From RGIG9041 sp045593905 (GTDB lineage Bacteria > Bacillota > Clostridia > Oscillospirales > QAKW01): a DNA stretch of 29,515 nt. Below the pieces are notes generated by a model. The model was not told where the DNA came from. It ran no database searches and saw nothing but the letters and a program-made list of their open reading frames with translations. The position numbers and the translations under genes were made by a program. The stretch is from contig JAZNXL010000018.1 in the NCBI GenBank assembly GCA_045593905.1, positions 1-29,515 on the forward strand, in the 5' to 3' direction. Shown here piece by piece: positions 23,472 through 29,495 of the stretch. How positions within the stretch are numbered: the first letter of the stretch is position 1; each line of letters opens with the position of its first letter.

Positions 23472-23921
23472 ATGAGAAATAATTATAACGTTCCAGAGGC
23501 AATCGCTATAATAAACGGCAAATATAATAACTCGACAATTATTGGCATGGTTAAGTTTTATCAAAAGCAAAACTGCGTTTTGGTGGTAGCGGACATAAAC
23601 GGGCTGCCGCACACCGAAACAGGTTTTTATGGGTTTCATATACACGAGGGCATTAGCTGCGGCGGAATGAATTTTGCAAACAGTAAAAGTCATTTTAACC
23701 CCGTCGGCACCCAACATCCAAAACACGCGGGCGACCTGCCGCCGCTGATGCTTTGCAAAAACAGAGCATATTTATCAGTTTTAACCGACCGATTTAGTAT
23801 TAAAGACATTATAAACCGAACAGTTATTATTCATAGTATGCCCGATGATTTTACAACGCAACCTTCAGGCAACGCAGGAGAAAAAATCGCCTGCGGGGTG
23901 ATAAGAAAAAACAAGCCGTGA
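23472..23921 (+). CDS. Cu/Zn superoxide dismutase-like protein without signal peptide
   Basis: A 149-aa SodC-family protein. All metal ligand positions are present: His56 and His58 (GFHIHEG), His74 (SHFNP), His82, His85 and Asp88 (QHPKHAGD), and His121 (VIIH). The disulfide pair is Cys63 and Cys141. The zinc loop is short: the third zinc histidine comes 3 residues after the second instead of about 9. The arginine guiding superoxide (R143 in classical enzymes) is Lys138 here. No signal peptide precedes the fold, so it should stay in the cytosol, unlike most bacterial SodC. AGGTG lies 7 nt before the ATG. Activity is likely but unproven. Confidence 0.9.
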   Translation: MRNNYNVPEAIAIINGKYNNSTIIGMVKFYQKQNCVLVVADINGLPHTETGFYGFHIHEGISCGGMNFANSKSHFNPVGTQHPKHAGDLPPLMLCKNRAYLSVLTDRFSIKDIINRTVIIHSMPDDFTTQPSGNAGEKIACGVIRKNKP

Positions 23922-23939
23922 TAATCACGGCTTGTTTTA
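23911..23939. terminator. Terminator overlapping the SodC-like stop codon
   Basis: ACAAGCCGTGA (23911-23921) pairs with TCACGGCTTGT (23925-23935), followed by a short T-run. The TGA stop is within the stem. Confidence 0.85.
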
Positions 23940-23944
23940 TTAAG

Positions 23945-24496
23945 CTATACTACTTCATCAATGTTTAACGAATATCCAAGTACTTCGCCAATTGATTTTA
24001 TTTTACCTTTTATTGTAACAACATCACCTTTTGATTTTTGTAACAGTAAATCTTTTTGTGTGTCATCTTTTATGTAGCACATAACTGTATCAAAATTCCA
24101 CTCATCAGCGTTAACGGGTTCAATACTAATGTATGAGCCGTCGCTGTCAAAGCTACTGATTTTACCGGTTACCTCAACATATTTGTTTTGATAATCTTTT
24201 TCAGCTTTCATTGCGTTGTCTTTTAAAGCATCAAGCATTGTCTGTAAGTCAACAACCTCATAGGTCTTTTCTTCAACTTGAGTATTAACAGTTTCATCAT
24301 TGCTTTTGTCATTATTATTAGTTGTTTCTTTATCGCCACTACCACTCGCAATTACTATAATTAAAACAACTACAATTACTGCCCAAAACCACCATTTCTT
24401 AAATACTGGTTTCTTTACTTTAAGTGATGCACCACAGTTAACACATACTATAGCCTTCTTGTCAACCTCTTGTCCACAATTTTTACATACTTTCAT
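23945..24496 (-). CDS. Zinc-ribbon membrane protein with OB-fold (tRNA_anti-like) domain
   Basis: A 183-aa protein in three parts: a zinc ribbon (Cys4, 7, 18, 21), one membrane helix at about 36-50 after a KKWWFW edge, and, behind a polar Asn/Glu-rich linker, a beta-rich domain at about 78-183. That domain (YVEVTGKISSF, SYISIEP, VVTIKGKIKSI) matches the tRNA_anti-like OB-fold family of extracytoplasmic domains. The role is unknown. AGGAGGAATT precedes the ATG. It is divergent from an XRE regulator and shares two palindromic operators with it, so it is probably a regulated target. Confidence 0.85.
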   Translation of the reverse strand: MKVCKNCGQEVDKKAIVCVNCGASLKVKKPVFKKWWFWAVIVVVLIIVIASGSGDKETTNNNDKSNDETVNTQVEEKTYEVVDLQTMLDALKDNAMKAEKDYQNKYVEVTGKISSFDSDGSYISIEPVNADEWNFDTVMCYIKDDTQKDLLLQKSKGDVVTIKGKIKSIGEVLGYSLNIDEVV

Positions 24497-24510
24497 CTTA
24501 ATTCCTCCTA

Positions 24511-24551
24511 TATACCAAATTGGGATATTAACAGTATACCAATATGGAATA
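24511..24551. promoter_or_regulatory. Twin palindromic operators between divergent genes
   Basis: TATACCAAATTGGGATA (24511-24527) and TATACCAATATGGAATA (24535-24551) are near-perfect palindromes of the same sequence with centres 24 bp apart. They cover likely promoters for both directions: for the plus strand TTGGGA (24520-24525), 17 bp, TATGGA (24543-24548). The site is the natural target of the adjacent XRE protein. Confidence 0.75.
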
Positions 24552-24572
24552 ATAATGTCAAGAGGTGATATT

Positions 24573-24791
24573 ATGAGATTAAAAGAAATACGAAAATCTA
24601 AAGGAATATCCCAGCTAAAACTTGCTATAGACTTAAATATGAGTCAAAACACAATAAGCCGATATGAAACAGGCGAACGTGAGCCGGGGATAAACGAGCT
24701 TATAAAAATTTGTGACTATTTTGACATTTCGATAGATTATTTGCTTGAAAGAACCGAAAACCCCAATATACAAAAAAGTAGCAAAAATTAA
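24573..24791 (+). CDS. XRE-family transcriptional regulator, 72 aa
   Basis: A single helix-turn-helix Cro/CI-type domain at about residues 3-60: LKEIRKSKGISQLKLAIDLN, the recognition helix SQNTISRYETG and the closing DYFDISIDYLLER. No second domain, so it is a minimal DNA-binding repressor, likely a dimer. The start at 24573 has AGAGGTGAT 7 nt upstream; a longer frame starting far upstream crosses the divergent gene and is discarded. The two palindromes just upstream argue for autoregulation together with the zinc-ribbon/OB gene. Confidence 0.92.
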   Translation: MRLKEIRKSKGISQLKLAIDLNMSQNTISRYETGEREPGINELIKICDYFDISIDYLLERTENPNIQKSSKN

Positions 24792-24818
24792 TGTGAATCA
24801 TCGTATGTAAGGGAAAAT

Positions 24819-24850
24819 AAAAAAGACAAGTCGAAAGACTTGTCTTTTTT
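24819..24850. terminator. Bidirectional terminator between convergent genes
   Basis: AAGACAAGTC (24823-24832) pairs with GACTTGTCTT (24837-24846), GAAA tetraloop, with flanking A- and T-runs. Confidence 0.92.
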
Positions 24851-24878
24851 GGTAGTTTAAACTTTGTAACATAAGTAA

Positions 24879-25448
24879 TTATTCTTGTATGACCGTTTTT
24901 TCTCCTTTTTCTTTGTATCGAATAAGCGCGATAATTGTGGATGCAGTACAAAAAAAGTCATTTGCAAAAGCAACGGGATACATTTTAAATGCGCTGTTCA
25001 GCAGCCAAAAAAAGCACCAAAAAACTGCAAATTGTCGTAAACGCTTTTCGGTTGACCTACTATTTGAAATAACGGCAAAAACACCTGCAAGCAAAGGAAA
25101 AATATCTGACCAAGTCTTAAACGATAACAATGAAAAGCCCGAAATCAGAACGATGAACATAATAATAACAATTGGATGTGTTGCCCAGCTCCATTTATCT
25201 TTTTTTGAAAAAACAGCAAGCATAACAGCGCTTAAGGCACAGGCCAATGCGCTGGTTACGTCTCCCTGCAGAAAAAAGTATACTACCCAGCATGATTGAC
25301 CAAAAAAATTCCCAAGTATTATTGCAACCCTGTGCTTAAGTTGAAAAGACAACGCCGAAAACGCCATAGCAACAAAACCTATGCCGTAAACCAAAATATA
25401 ATAAATAACACCTAGGGTTTCAATTAAACCCTGAGGACTATAACTCAT
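24879..25448 (-). CDS. YgjV-family inner membrane protein
   Basis: A 189-aa membrane protein with about five hydrophobic segments. The N-terminal part with FVAMAFSALSFQLKHRVAII, FGQSCWVVYFFLQGDVTSAL and the later FAVISNSRSTEKRLRQF follows the YgjV (PF10688) pattern as I remember it: a conserved Gln/Arg in the first loop and a W-x-x-x-F-L helix. The role of the family is unknown. GAGGT lies 7 nt before the ATG. It follows the deacetylase-like gene by 24 bp, suggesting cotranscription. Confidence 0.8.
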   Translation of the reverse strand: MSYSPQGLIETLGVIYYILVYGIGFVAMAFSALSFQLKHRVAIILGNFFGQSCWVVYFFLQGDVTSALACALSAVMLAVFSKKDKWSWATHPIVIIMFIVLISGFSLLSFKTWSDIFPLLAGVFAVISNSRSTEKRLRQFAVFWCFFWLLNSAFKMYPVAFANDFFCTASTIIALIRYKEKGEKTVIQE

Positions 25449-25472
25449 GTTTATACCTCATTTATATTTTAT

Positions 25473-26252
25473 CTATATCAAATCTTCAAAATAACTGCTC
25501 TTATATCCGTGCGATTTCAAAAAAGAAAACGTAGCTACAAGCTTTTCTTCAAAATCAGGTTGATACCGCTTATAATCGGCATAAAAATACTGTTCGTGTA
25601 TCATTACTCTAATACACTCGCGCTCTTTTAATTCATTAAGTTGTGTTAAAATATCCTCTTGTGAAAAACAATTGAGCACAATATCAATTGAAGCAAAGTT
25701 CATTCCGCCGATTTTAACAGTTTCCCCATTACGTATTTTAATTGCTTGATTTTCTTCTATGTTATATGATGTTCTAGGCGCTTGTTTATTACCAAAAAGC
25801 CCCAACAACCCAATCACACGATTATCCGCAAGCGCTTTTAGACCGTCTTCGGTAGTACGGCAACAATGAATTGTCGTTGTTTTTGCAAGTGACTTAGGAG
25901 AAGCAAAGCGTATAATCTGGTCGTTCACCTTTTTACAATGCTGATAAACTTCATCATATCCGGAGAATTCATATGGATATGCATTCTCAAGTTCAGAGTG
26001 AAAGGAAAGCTTTAACCAATCGGAATTTTCTTCCCACTGTGAATAAAATTTTGAACTCATTTGCGAAAGTTCAAAATCGGTCATTCGATAAAACAAATTT
26101 AACTGCACCTTTAAATTAAACTCATCGTGCAAACGCTTGTACATTGCAAGATAAGGGTGTTCAAAAATACTTTGATAATTACTCTCAGTTATTTCTTTTA
26201 AAAATCTAATATTATCGTCAACTGTGAAGCAAAACGTTTTGATATAAATCAC
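25473..26252 (-). CDS. Polysaccharide-deacetylase-like protein, 259 aa
   Basis: The opening KTFCFTVDDNIRFL resembles the first strand and TFDDG motif of NodB-type deacetylases, here TVDDN. LSFHSELEN near residue 82 and RVMIHEQYF near 222 could supply metal and catalytic histidines. The overall alpha/beta barrel pattern fits, but the standard motifs are weak, so the substrate is open. No signal peptide is visible, so it is probably cytosolic. The frame opens with GTG at 26252, only 11 nt after the -10 box of the repeat-borne promoter at 26264, giving a very short leader and no proper Shine-Dalgarno spacing. Confidence 0.65.
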   Translation of the reverse strand: MIYIKTFCFTVDDNIRFLKEITESNYQSIFEHPYLAMYKRLHDEFNLKVQLNLFYRMTDFELSQMSSKFYSQWEENSDWLKLSFHSELENAYPYEFSGYDEVYQHCKKVNDQIIRFASPKSLAKTTTIHCCRTTEDGLKALADNRVIGLLGLFGNKQAPRTSYNIEENQAIKIRNGETVKIGGMNFASIDIVLNCFSQEDILTQLNELKERECIRVMIHEQYFYADYKRYQPDFEEKLVATFSFLKSHGYKSSYFEDLI

Positions 26253-26263
26253 CGCCTCTCGTA

Positions 26264-26372
26264 ATTATAGCATAAATGTGGCGGAGGGGCAATACCTCTT
26301 CACTTATCATTATTACTTATTACTTTGCAAAAATCATGAATGTGGTTTTGTGAAGGGTGAAAAGTACAAAAA
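26264..26372. repeat. Dispersed promoter-carrying repeat, copy A
   Basis: It reads ATTATAGCATAAA, then GGGGCAATAC, CTTATTACTT-type heptads, GCAAAAATC and a purine-rich GTGAAGGGTGAAAAGTA arm partly complementary to the CTTATT arm. Copy B at 28980 has the same order. On the minus strand it supplies a promoter: TTGCCC (26292-26287), 17 bp, TATAAT (26269-26264) with extended TGC. Both copies end at a terminator hairpin. This fills most of the 205 bp gap between 26252 and 26458. Confidence 0.7.
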
Positions 26373-26374
26373 TA

Positions 26375-26402
26375 AAAAGTCACACAATGTGTGACTTTTA
26401 TT
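26375..26402. terminator. Terminator of the GIY-YIG gene side
   Basis: AAAAGTCACAC (26375-26385) pairs with GTGTGACTTTT (26389-26399) around a 3-nt loop. It can work in both directions. Confidence 0.85.
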
Positions 26403-26457
26403 ATTGGGTAGTTTGAACTTAATGACACGAATTAAAAGCGTCTGAAAACCGAGTGAT

Positions 26458-27744
26458 TTACGATTTATTTAAGAGTTTAGATTGCCTATATTGTTCGGCT
26501 TCGGGTATATCTATCCACTCAACAGTTTTATCAAAATTCTTTCGAACTTCTGCTTTGATTTCATCCAAAGAAACAGCAAAGAATTCTCTACGTGTATTAA
26601 TTTTATTTAATTTTTTAGATTCGAAAGCGTTATGTAAAGCAGTTTCTAATCCAGGGGCATCCTCCGTGAAAATCATTGCATGAATATCAAAGTTGAAAGG
26701 TACCGAAGCATCACTCAATTCGTCCACACGTTCCTGAGGATCAAGCCTTCTGGTCATACCTATTTTGTATATATTTTCTCCAAACGCACCTATATTGCTT
26801 ATGATATATACATACCCTGCTTTGCGATTTGCTTCCCTATAGTCAACATCTTCAATAGCTTTATTCGTGTCGTTAATTTGGCTTTCCAATTGTAATTTCT
26901 TCTCTAATAATTCATCAGTTTCGCCATTTCTTTCAATTTGTGCCAAAACAGTTTTTAAAGCATTTTCATAATGTGTCTGTTCTTTCTTAAGACGTTTTCT
27001 TTCCTCTTCGATTTCTTTAAGCACTTTTGCCTCTTCGCGTTCTTGTGCTCTTAATTCTTTTTGACGCTCTTTTTCTTCTTGCTTTTTCTGCTGATAATCC
27101 AATGCCAGTTTAACTTCATCGATTTTTAATCGAACATATCCCGGTGAAATACCTATTGCCATAGTTTTTCCCAATTTAGATATTTGTTCGCTAATTTTTT
27201 CTATTCTTTCAATGGAACGATCTAAATTCGAAACTTTAACATTAGAAACAATATCATCGCATTCGACATTAAAAGCACGCAATAGTAACTTTTTATAATT
27301 ATTTACCATTGCGCGCCCCTGAGCAACACTACCGTTTACCTGCCAGTTTGTGTTGCCATAAGCGGCATCATCGTTCTTAATACATTGCTTTTGTTTATCT
27401 CTTAATTTATTCAATTCTTCTTTGTATAAGTCGGAATTCGCAAACTCAAAAGTAGGTTTGTACAACCCATAGTCCAATGCATTAATATTCACTTCAAAAA
27501 CAGCAAGTTGCTTGCGCTTTTCTAATATTTCATGATCAAGTTTGCTAACTTGTGTGTTCAAGGCACCAATTTTGTCATTGTTGTTATTGATAGTCTTTTC
27601 TAATCCTGCAATTGTTAATTTAAGACTAGATATTTGTTGATTAAGATTTTCAATATCTCTTTGTTCAGGTGAGAGTAAATCCGTTAATCTTTCCACTTCA
27701 GCTTGTAAAGTTTTTTCTTTTTTAGAAGGTCCAAACAATCCCAT
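26458..27744 (-). CDS. Coiled-coil GIY-YIG (T5orf172/DUF4041) protein
   Basis: A 428-aa protein. Coiled coil at about 8-95 (EVERLTDLLSPEQRDIENLN onward), a DUF4041-like middle at about 95-220, a second very charged coiled coil at 225-305 and a C-terminal T5orf172/MUG113 domain of the GIY-YIG nuclease superfamily at about 309-395: GYVYIISN, YKIGMTRR, RVDEL, the glutamate in GLETALHNAF and REFF. Catalytic Tyr, Arg and Glu positions are present. Proteins of this layout occur in prophages and accessory islands; their job is unknown. The ATG at 27744 has AAGGAG 10 nt upstream; a TTG overlapping that site is rejected. It follows the FtsK-gamma gene by 35 bp. Confidence 0.88.
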   Translation of the reverse strand: MGLFGPSKKEKTLQAEVERLTDLLSPEQRDIENLNQQISSLKLTIAGLEKTINNNNDKIGALNTQVSKLDHEILEKRKQLAVFEVNINALDYGLYKPTFEFANSDLYKEELNKLRDKQKQCIKNDDAAYGNTNWQVNGSVAQGRAMVNNYKKLLLRAFNVECDDIVSNVKVSNLDRSIERIEKISEQISKLGKTMAIGISPGYVRLKIDEVKLALDYQQKKQEEKERQKELRAQEREEAKVLKEIEEERKRLKKEQTHYENALKTVLAQIERNGETDELLEKKLQLESQINDTNKAIEDVDYREANRKAGYVYIISNIGAFGENIYKIGMTRRLDPQERVDELSDASVPFNFDIHAMIFTEDAPGLETALHNAFESKKLNKINTRREFFAVSLDEIKAEVRKNFDKTVEWIDIPEAEQYRQSKLLNKS

Positions 27745-27779
27745 TGGCGTATTTCTCCTTAACAATGATTTATTATCCG

Positions 27780-28040
27780 TTAAATTTCGTTTAATATTTT
27801 AGTTATATTATCATGTGACAATATAACTTTTCTTGGCTTTGTGCCATTACCTACACTTATTATTCCTTTTTCTTCCATTAAGTCTAGTAGAGCACATGCC
27901 TGACTATATCCTATACAAAAATTTCTTTGTAACATAGATGTGCTAATTTTATTTTTTTCTAAAACCAATTTAATGGCATCTAAAAGCAACTCTTTTGAAT
28001 AACAATCTGCACTTAAAAAATTACATTTACAACCACTCAT
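27780..28040 (-). CDS. Stand-alone FtsK-gamma-like winged helix protein
   Basis: An 86-aa protein. Residues 18-75 match the gamma domain of FtsK/SpoIIIE by pattern: ELLLDAIKLVLEKNKISTSM, LQRNFCIGYSQACALLDLME, EKGIISVGNGTKPRKVIL. In the translocase this winged helix reads polar 8-mer sequences (KOPS/SRS) and contacts XerD. Here there is no motor domain. The N-terminus adds three cysteines (Cys4, 6, 13) which could bind metal. AGAGGTG lies 6 nt before the ATG. It is the first gene of a unit with the GIY-YIG protein, so it may guide that protein to DNA or act as its repressor; both are inference. Confidence 0.82.
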   Translation of the reverse strand: MSGCKCNFLSADCYSKELLLDAIKLVLEKNKISTSMLQRNFCIGYSQACALLDLMEEKGIISVGNGTKPRKVILSHDNITKILNEI

Positions 28041-28060
28041 TAAAACACCTCTTTTTAAGA

Positions 28061-28089
28061 ATTATATCATACATTTACATAAAGTGCAA
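28061..28089 (-). promoter_or_regulatory. Promoter of the FtsK-gamma/GIY-YIG unit
   Basis: On the minus strand TTGCAC (28089-28084), 17 bp, TATAAT (28066-28061), 20 bp before the ATG. The -35 box directly touches the mini-hairpin array. Confidence 0.75.
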
Positions 28090-28221
28090 CATCGTTGGGC
28101 GGTAGCCCACATCGTTTGTGCGAAGCATAACACTGTTTGCGCACAGCGCAACCTCGTTTTGTGTCCGCAAGCGGAATGATGTTGACCTACGGTCAAATGA
28201 TGTTGTGTCCTGCGGACACAA
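28090..28221. repeat. Tandem array of six mini-hairpins
   Basis: Six consecutive inverted repeats of 20-26 bp pitch: TGGGC/GCCCA (28096-28109), TTGTGC/GCATAA (28116-28130), TTGCGC/GCGCAA (28137-28151), TCCGC/GCGGA (28164-28175), TTGACC/GGTCAA (28182-28196) and TTGTGTCC/GGACACAA (28203-28221). Loops are 2-4 nt. The linkers are similar (ATCGTT, ACTGTT, CTCGTT, ATGTT before the stem; AAC or ATG after it) while the stems differ but stay paired. No gene is credible here; it fills the gap between 28040 and 28316. Confidence 0.75.
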
Positions 28222-28225
28222 ACAC

Positions 28226-28262
28226 AAAAAGAAACACTTCCCAAAAGGAAGTGTTTCTTTTT
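28226..28262. terminator. Strong terminator hairpin next to the array
   Basis: A 16 bp perfect stem (28226-28241 with 28247-28262, GAAACACTTCC core), loop CAAAA, A-run and T-run in both orientations. It can end the minus-strand gene at 28317. Confidence 0.9.
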
Positions 28263-28316
28263 GTCATTCGTGTCCGAAAAAGAACTGGTCAAAAACCGAA
28301 TTTTTCTTATTCAAAC

Positions 28317-28910
28317 CTATATATTAATTTTATCATATTGAGAAATAAAATTGTTATTCACGCAAACGTCTGTATTAAAAACTATTTTTTTAGACAAAAT
28401 ATTCCCTTTTAAATATATAGTGATTTTTTCTATGTTCTCAAAAGATTGTAAGTTGACATCAGTTAAGAAAAAGGGAATAATTCGCAAATTATCTTTGTTA
28501 GACTCAATAACTCGGTTTAAATTCATATTATATTCGTTAGGGAACTGGAATTCATGATAATGCGGTGGTATATTAGTGTCCGTATATGCTATACCTCCTT
28601 CAAACATCGGAGCGTGTATTTTAGAACCATTTTTCATTTTGATTTTACATGAAACTTTATGAGGAAAAAAAGATTTTTCATACAAAAATATGTTTAAGGC
28701 TAATATCATAATGCAACCGGAACAGTTGATTCGAGTTTCCCCTTGTAAAATACGTCCTGTCGCATTATACACAATATGTTTATCTAAAAAAACAAACCTT
28801 AATTTACAAAGATAATTCCATATCAACTTTATTATAGGCGGTAACAACACAACGACAATTGCTAATACAGACAAAACTTCGTCCCAGTGATTTTTTAAAA
28901 AAAGAATCAT
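28317..28910 (-). CDS. Hypothetical membrane-anchored protein, 197 aa
   Basis: I do not recognise the family. One N-terminal membrane helix (about residues 12-35, VLSVLAIVVVLLPPIIKLIW) is followed by a beta-rich soluble part with KIKMKNGSKIHAPMFEGG, HYHEFQFPNEYN and ITIYLKGNILSKKIVF. A second hydrophobic stretch (IMILALNIFLY, about 67-77) may be a buried strand. It is strongly AT-rich. GGAGGA lies 8 nt before the ATG at 28910. Its promoter is the one carried by repeat copy B, about 70 bp upstream. It lies between that repeat and the hairpin array. Confidence 0.75.
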   Translation of the reverse strand: MILFLKNHWDEVLSVLAIVVVLLPPIIKLIWNYLCKLRFVFLDKHIVYNATGRILQGETRINCSGCIMILALNIFLYEKSFFPHKVSCKIKMKNGSKIHAPMFEGGIAYTDTNIPPHYHEFQFPNEYNMNLNRVIESNKDNLRIIPFFLTDVNLQSFENIEKITIYLKGNILSKKIVFNTDVCVNNNFISQYDKINI

Positions 28911-28979
28911 TCGTAACTTCCTCCATATTATAAAAAAGAATATATAAATAAAAATATTTTAGATTACCATTTATATGTT

Positions 28980-29107
28980 ATTATAGCATAAAATCGGTGT
29001 AGGCGCAATACTTATTCCCTCTTACCTATTACTTATTACTTCCCAAAAATCCCGTATAAAATTAATTTTGAGGTAAGAGTGAAGAGGTAAGAAGTAAGAA
29101 GTAAAAA
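28980..29107. repeat. Dispersed promoter-carrying repeat, copy B
   Basis: Same order as copy A at 26264: ATTATAGCATAAA, GGCGCAATAC, CCTATTACTTATTACTTC, CCAAAAATC and a purine arm GAGGTAAGAGTGAAGAGGT that is partly complementary to the pyrimidine arm. The minus-strand promoter is TTGCGC (29008-29003), 17 bp, TATAAT (28985-28980) with extended TGC. It runs into the terminator of the rRNA/tRNA operon. Confidence 0.7.
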
Positions 29108-29136
29108 TCCCGCCCACTTTCGTGAACGGGATTTTT
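29103..29136 (-). terminator. Terminator of the rRNA-tRNA operon
   Basis: AAAAATCCCG (29103-29112) pairs with CGGGATTTTT (29127-29136) around a 14-nt loop; it lies directly behind tRNA-Asn in the minus-strand sense. Confidence 0.88.
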
Positions 29137-29211
29137 GGCTCCCCCTGTTGGACTCGAACCAACGACCCTGCGGTTAACAGCCGCATGCTCTACCGACTGA
29201 GCTAAGGAGGA
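29136..29211 (-). tRNA. tRNA-Asn (GUU)
   Basis: Acceptor TCCTCCT/AGGGGGA, D stem GCTC/GAGC, anticodon stem TGCGG/CCGCA with loop CTGTTAA, T stem GTTGG/CCAAC, discriminator G, encoded CCA. Last gene of the operon. Confidence 0.96.
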
Positions 29212-29218
29212 ATATTAA

Positions 29219-29293
29219 TGGTGACCCATAGGAGAATCGAACTCCTGTTTTCAGCGTGAGAGGCTGACGTCTTAACCGCTTGACCAATGGGCC
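29219..29293 (-). tRNA. tRNA-Glu (CUC)
   Basis: Acceptor GGCCCAT/ATGGGTC (one G-U pair), anticodon stem TCAGC/GCTGA with loop CTCTCAC giving anticodon CTC, T stem AGGAG/CTCCT, discriminator A, encoded CCA. Confidence 0.93.
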
Positions 29294-29296
29294 ATC

Positions 29297-29372
29297 TGGT
29301 GCACCATCAGGGACTCGAACCCGGGACCCACTGATTAAGAGTCAGTTGCTCTACCAGCTGAGCTAATGGTGC
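29297..29372 (-). tRNA. tRNA-Lys (CUU)
   Basis: Acceptor GCACCAT/ATGGTGC, D stem GCTC/GAGC, anticodon stem ACTGA/TCAGT with loop CTCTTAA giving anticodon CTT, T stem CCGGG/CCCTG (one G-T pair), discriminator A, encoded CCA. Confidence 0.95.
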
Positions 29373-29380
29373 AAATATAT

Positions 29381-29495
29381 GTCGGCATTACATATTTTCC
29401 CGGGCCGTCGCCAGCCAAGTATCATCTGCACAACGAAGCTTAACTACCGTGTTCGGAATGGGAACGGGTGGGACCTTCGTGTAATCAACACCGAC
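29381..29495 (-). rRNA. rrf: 5S ribosomal RNA
   Basis: On the minus strand the ends GTCGGTGTT and AATGCCGAC form helix I. The internal CCCACCCGTTCCCATTCCG and ACACGGTAGTTAAG segments are the conserved 5S core, and the length is about 115 nt. The 23S gene should lie just outside the right edge. The close spacing to tRNA-Lys shows one rRNA-tRNA transcript. Confidence 0.96.

Noticed and set aside
24300..24572. Long N-terminal extension of the XRE protein
   Set aside because: It would overlap the divergent zinc-ribbon gene and both operators; the ATG at 24573 has a good ribosome site and the domain begins there.
28090..28221. CRISPR array
   Set aside because: Units are only 20-26 bp, the variable part is the palindrome itself rather than a spacer, and no cas genes are present.
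28062..28412. Reading frames of 69-91 codons through the mini-hairpin array and terminator
   Set aside because: They run across inverted repeats on both strands, lack ribosome sites and have no recognisable protein features.
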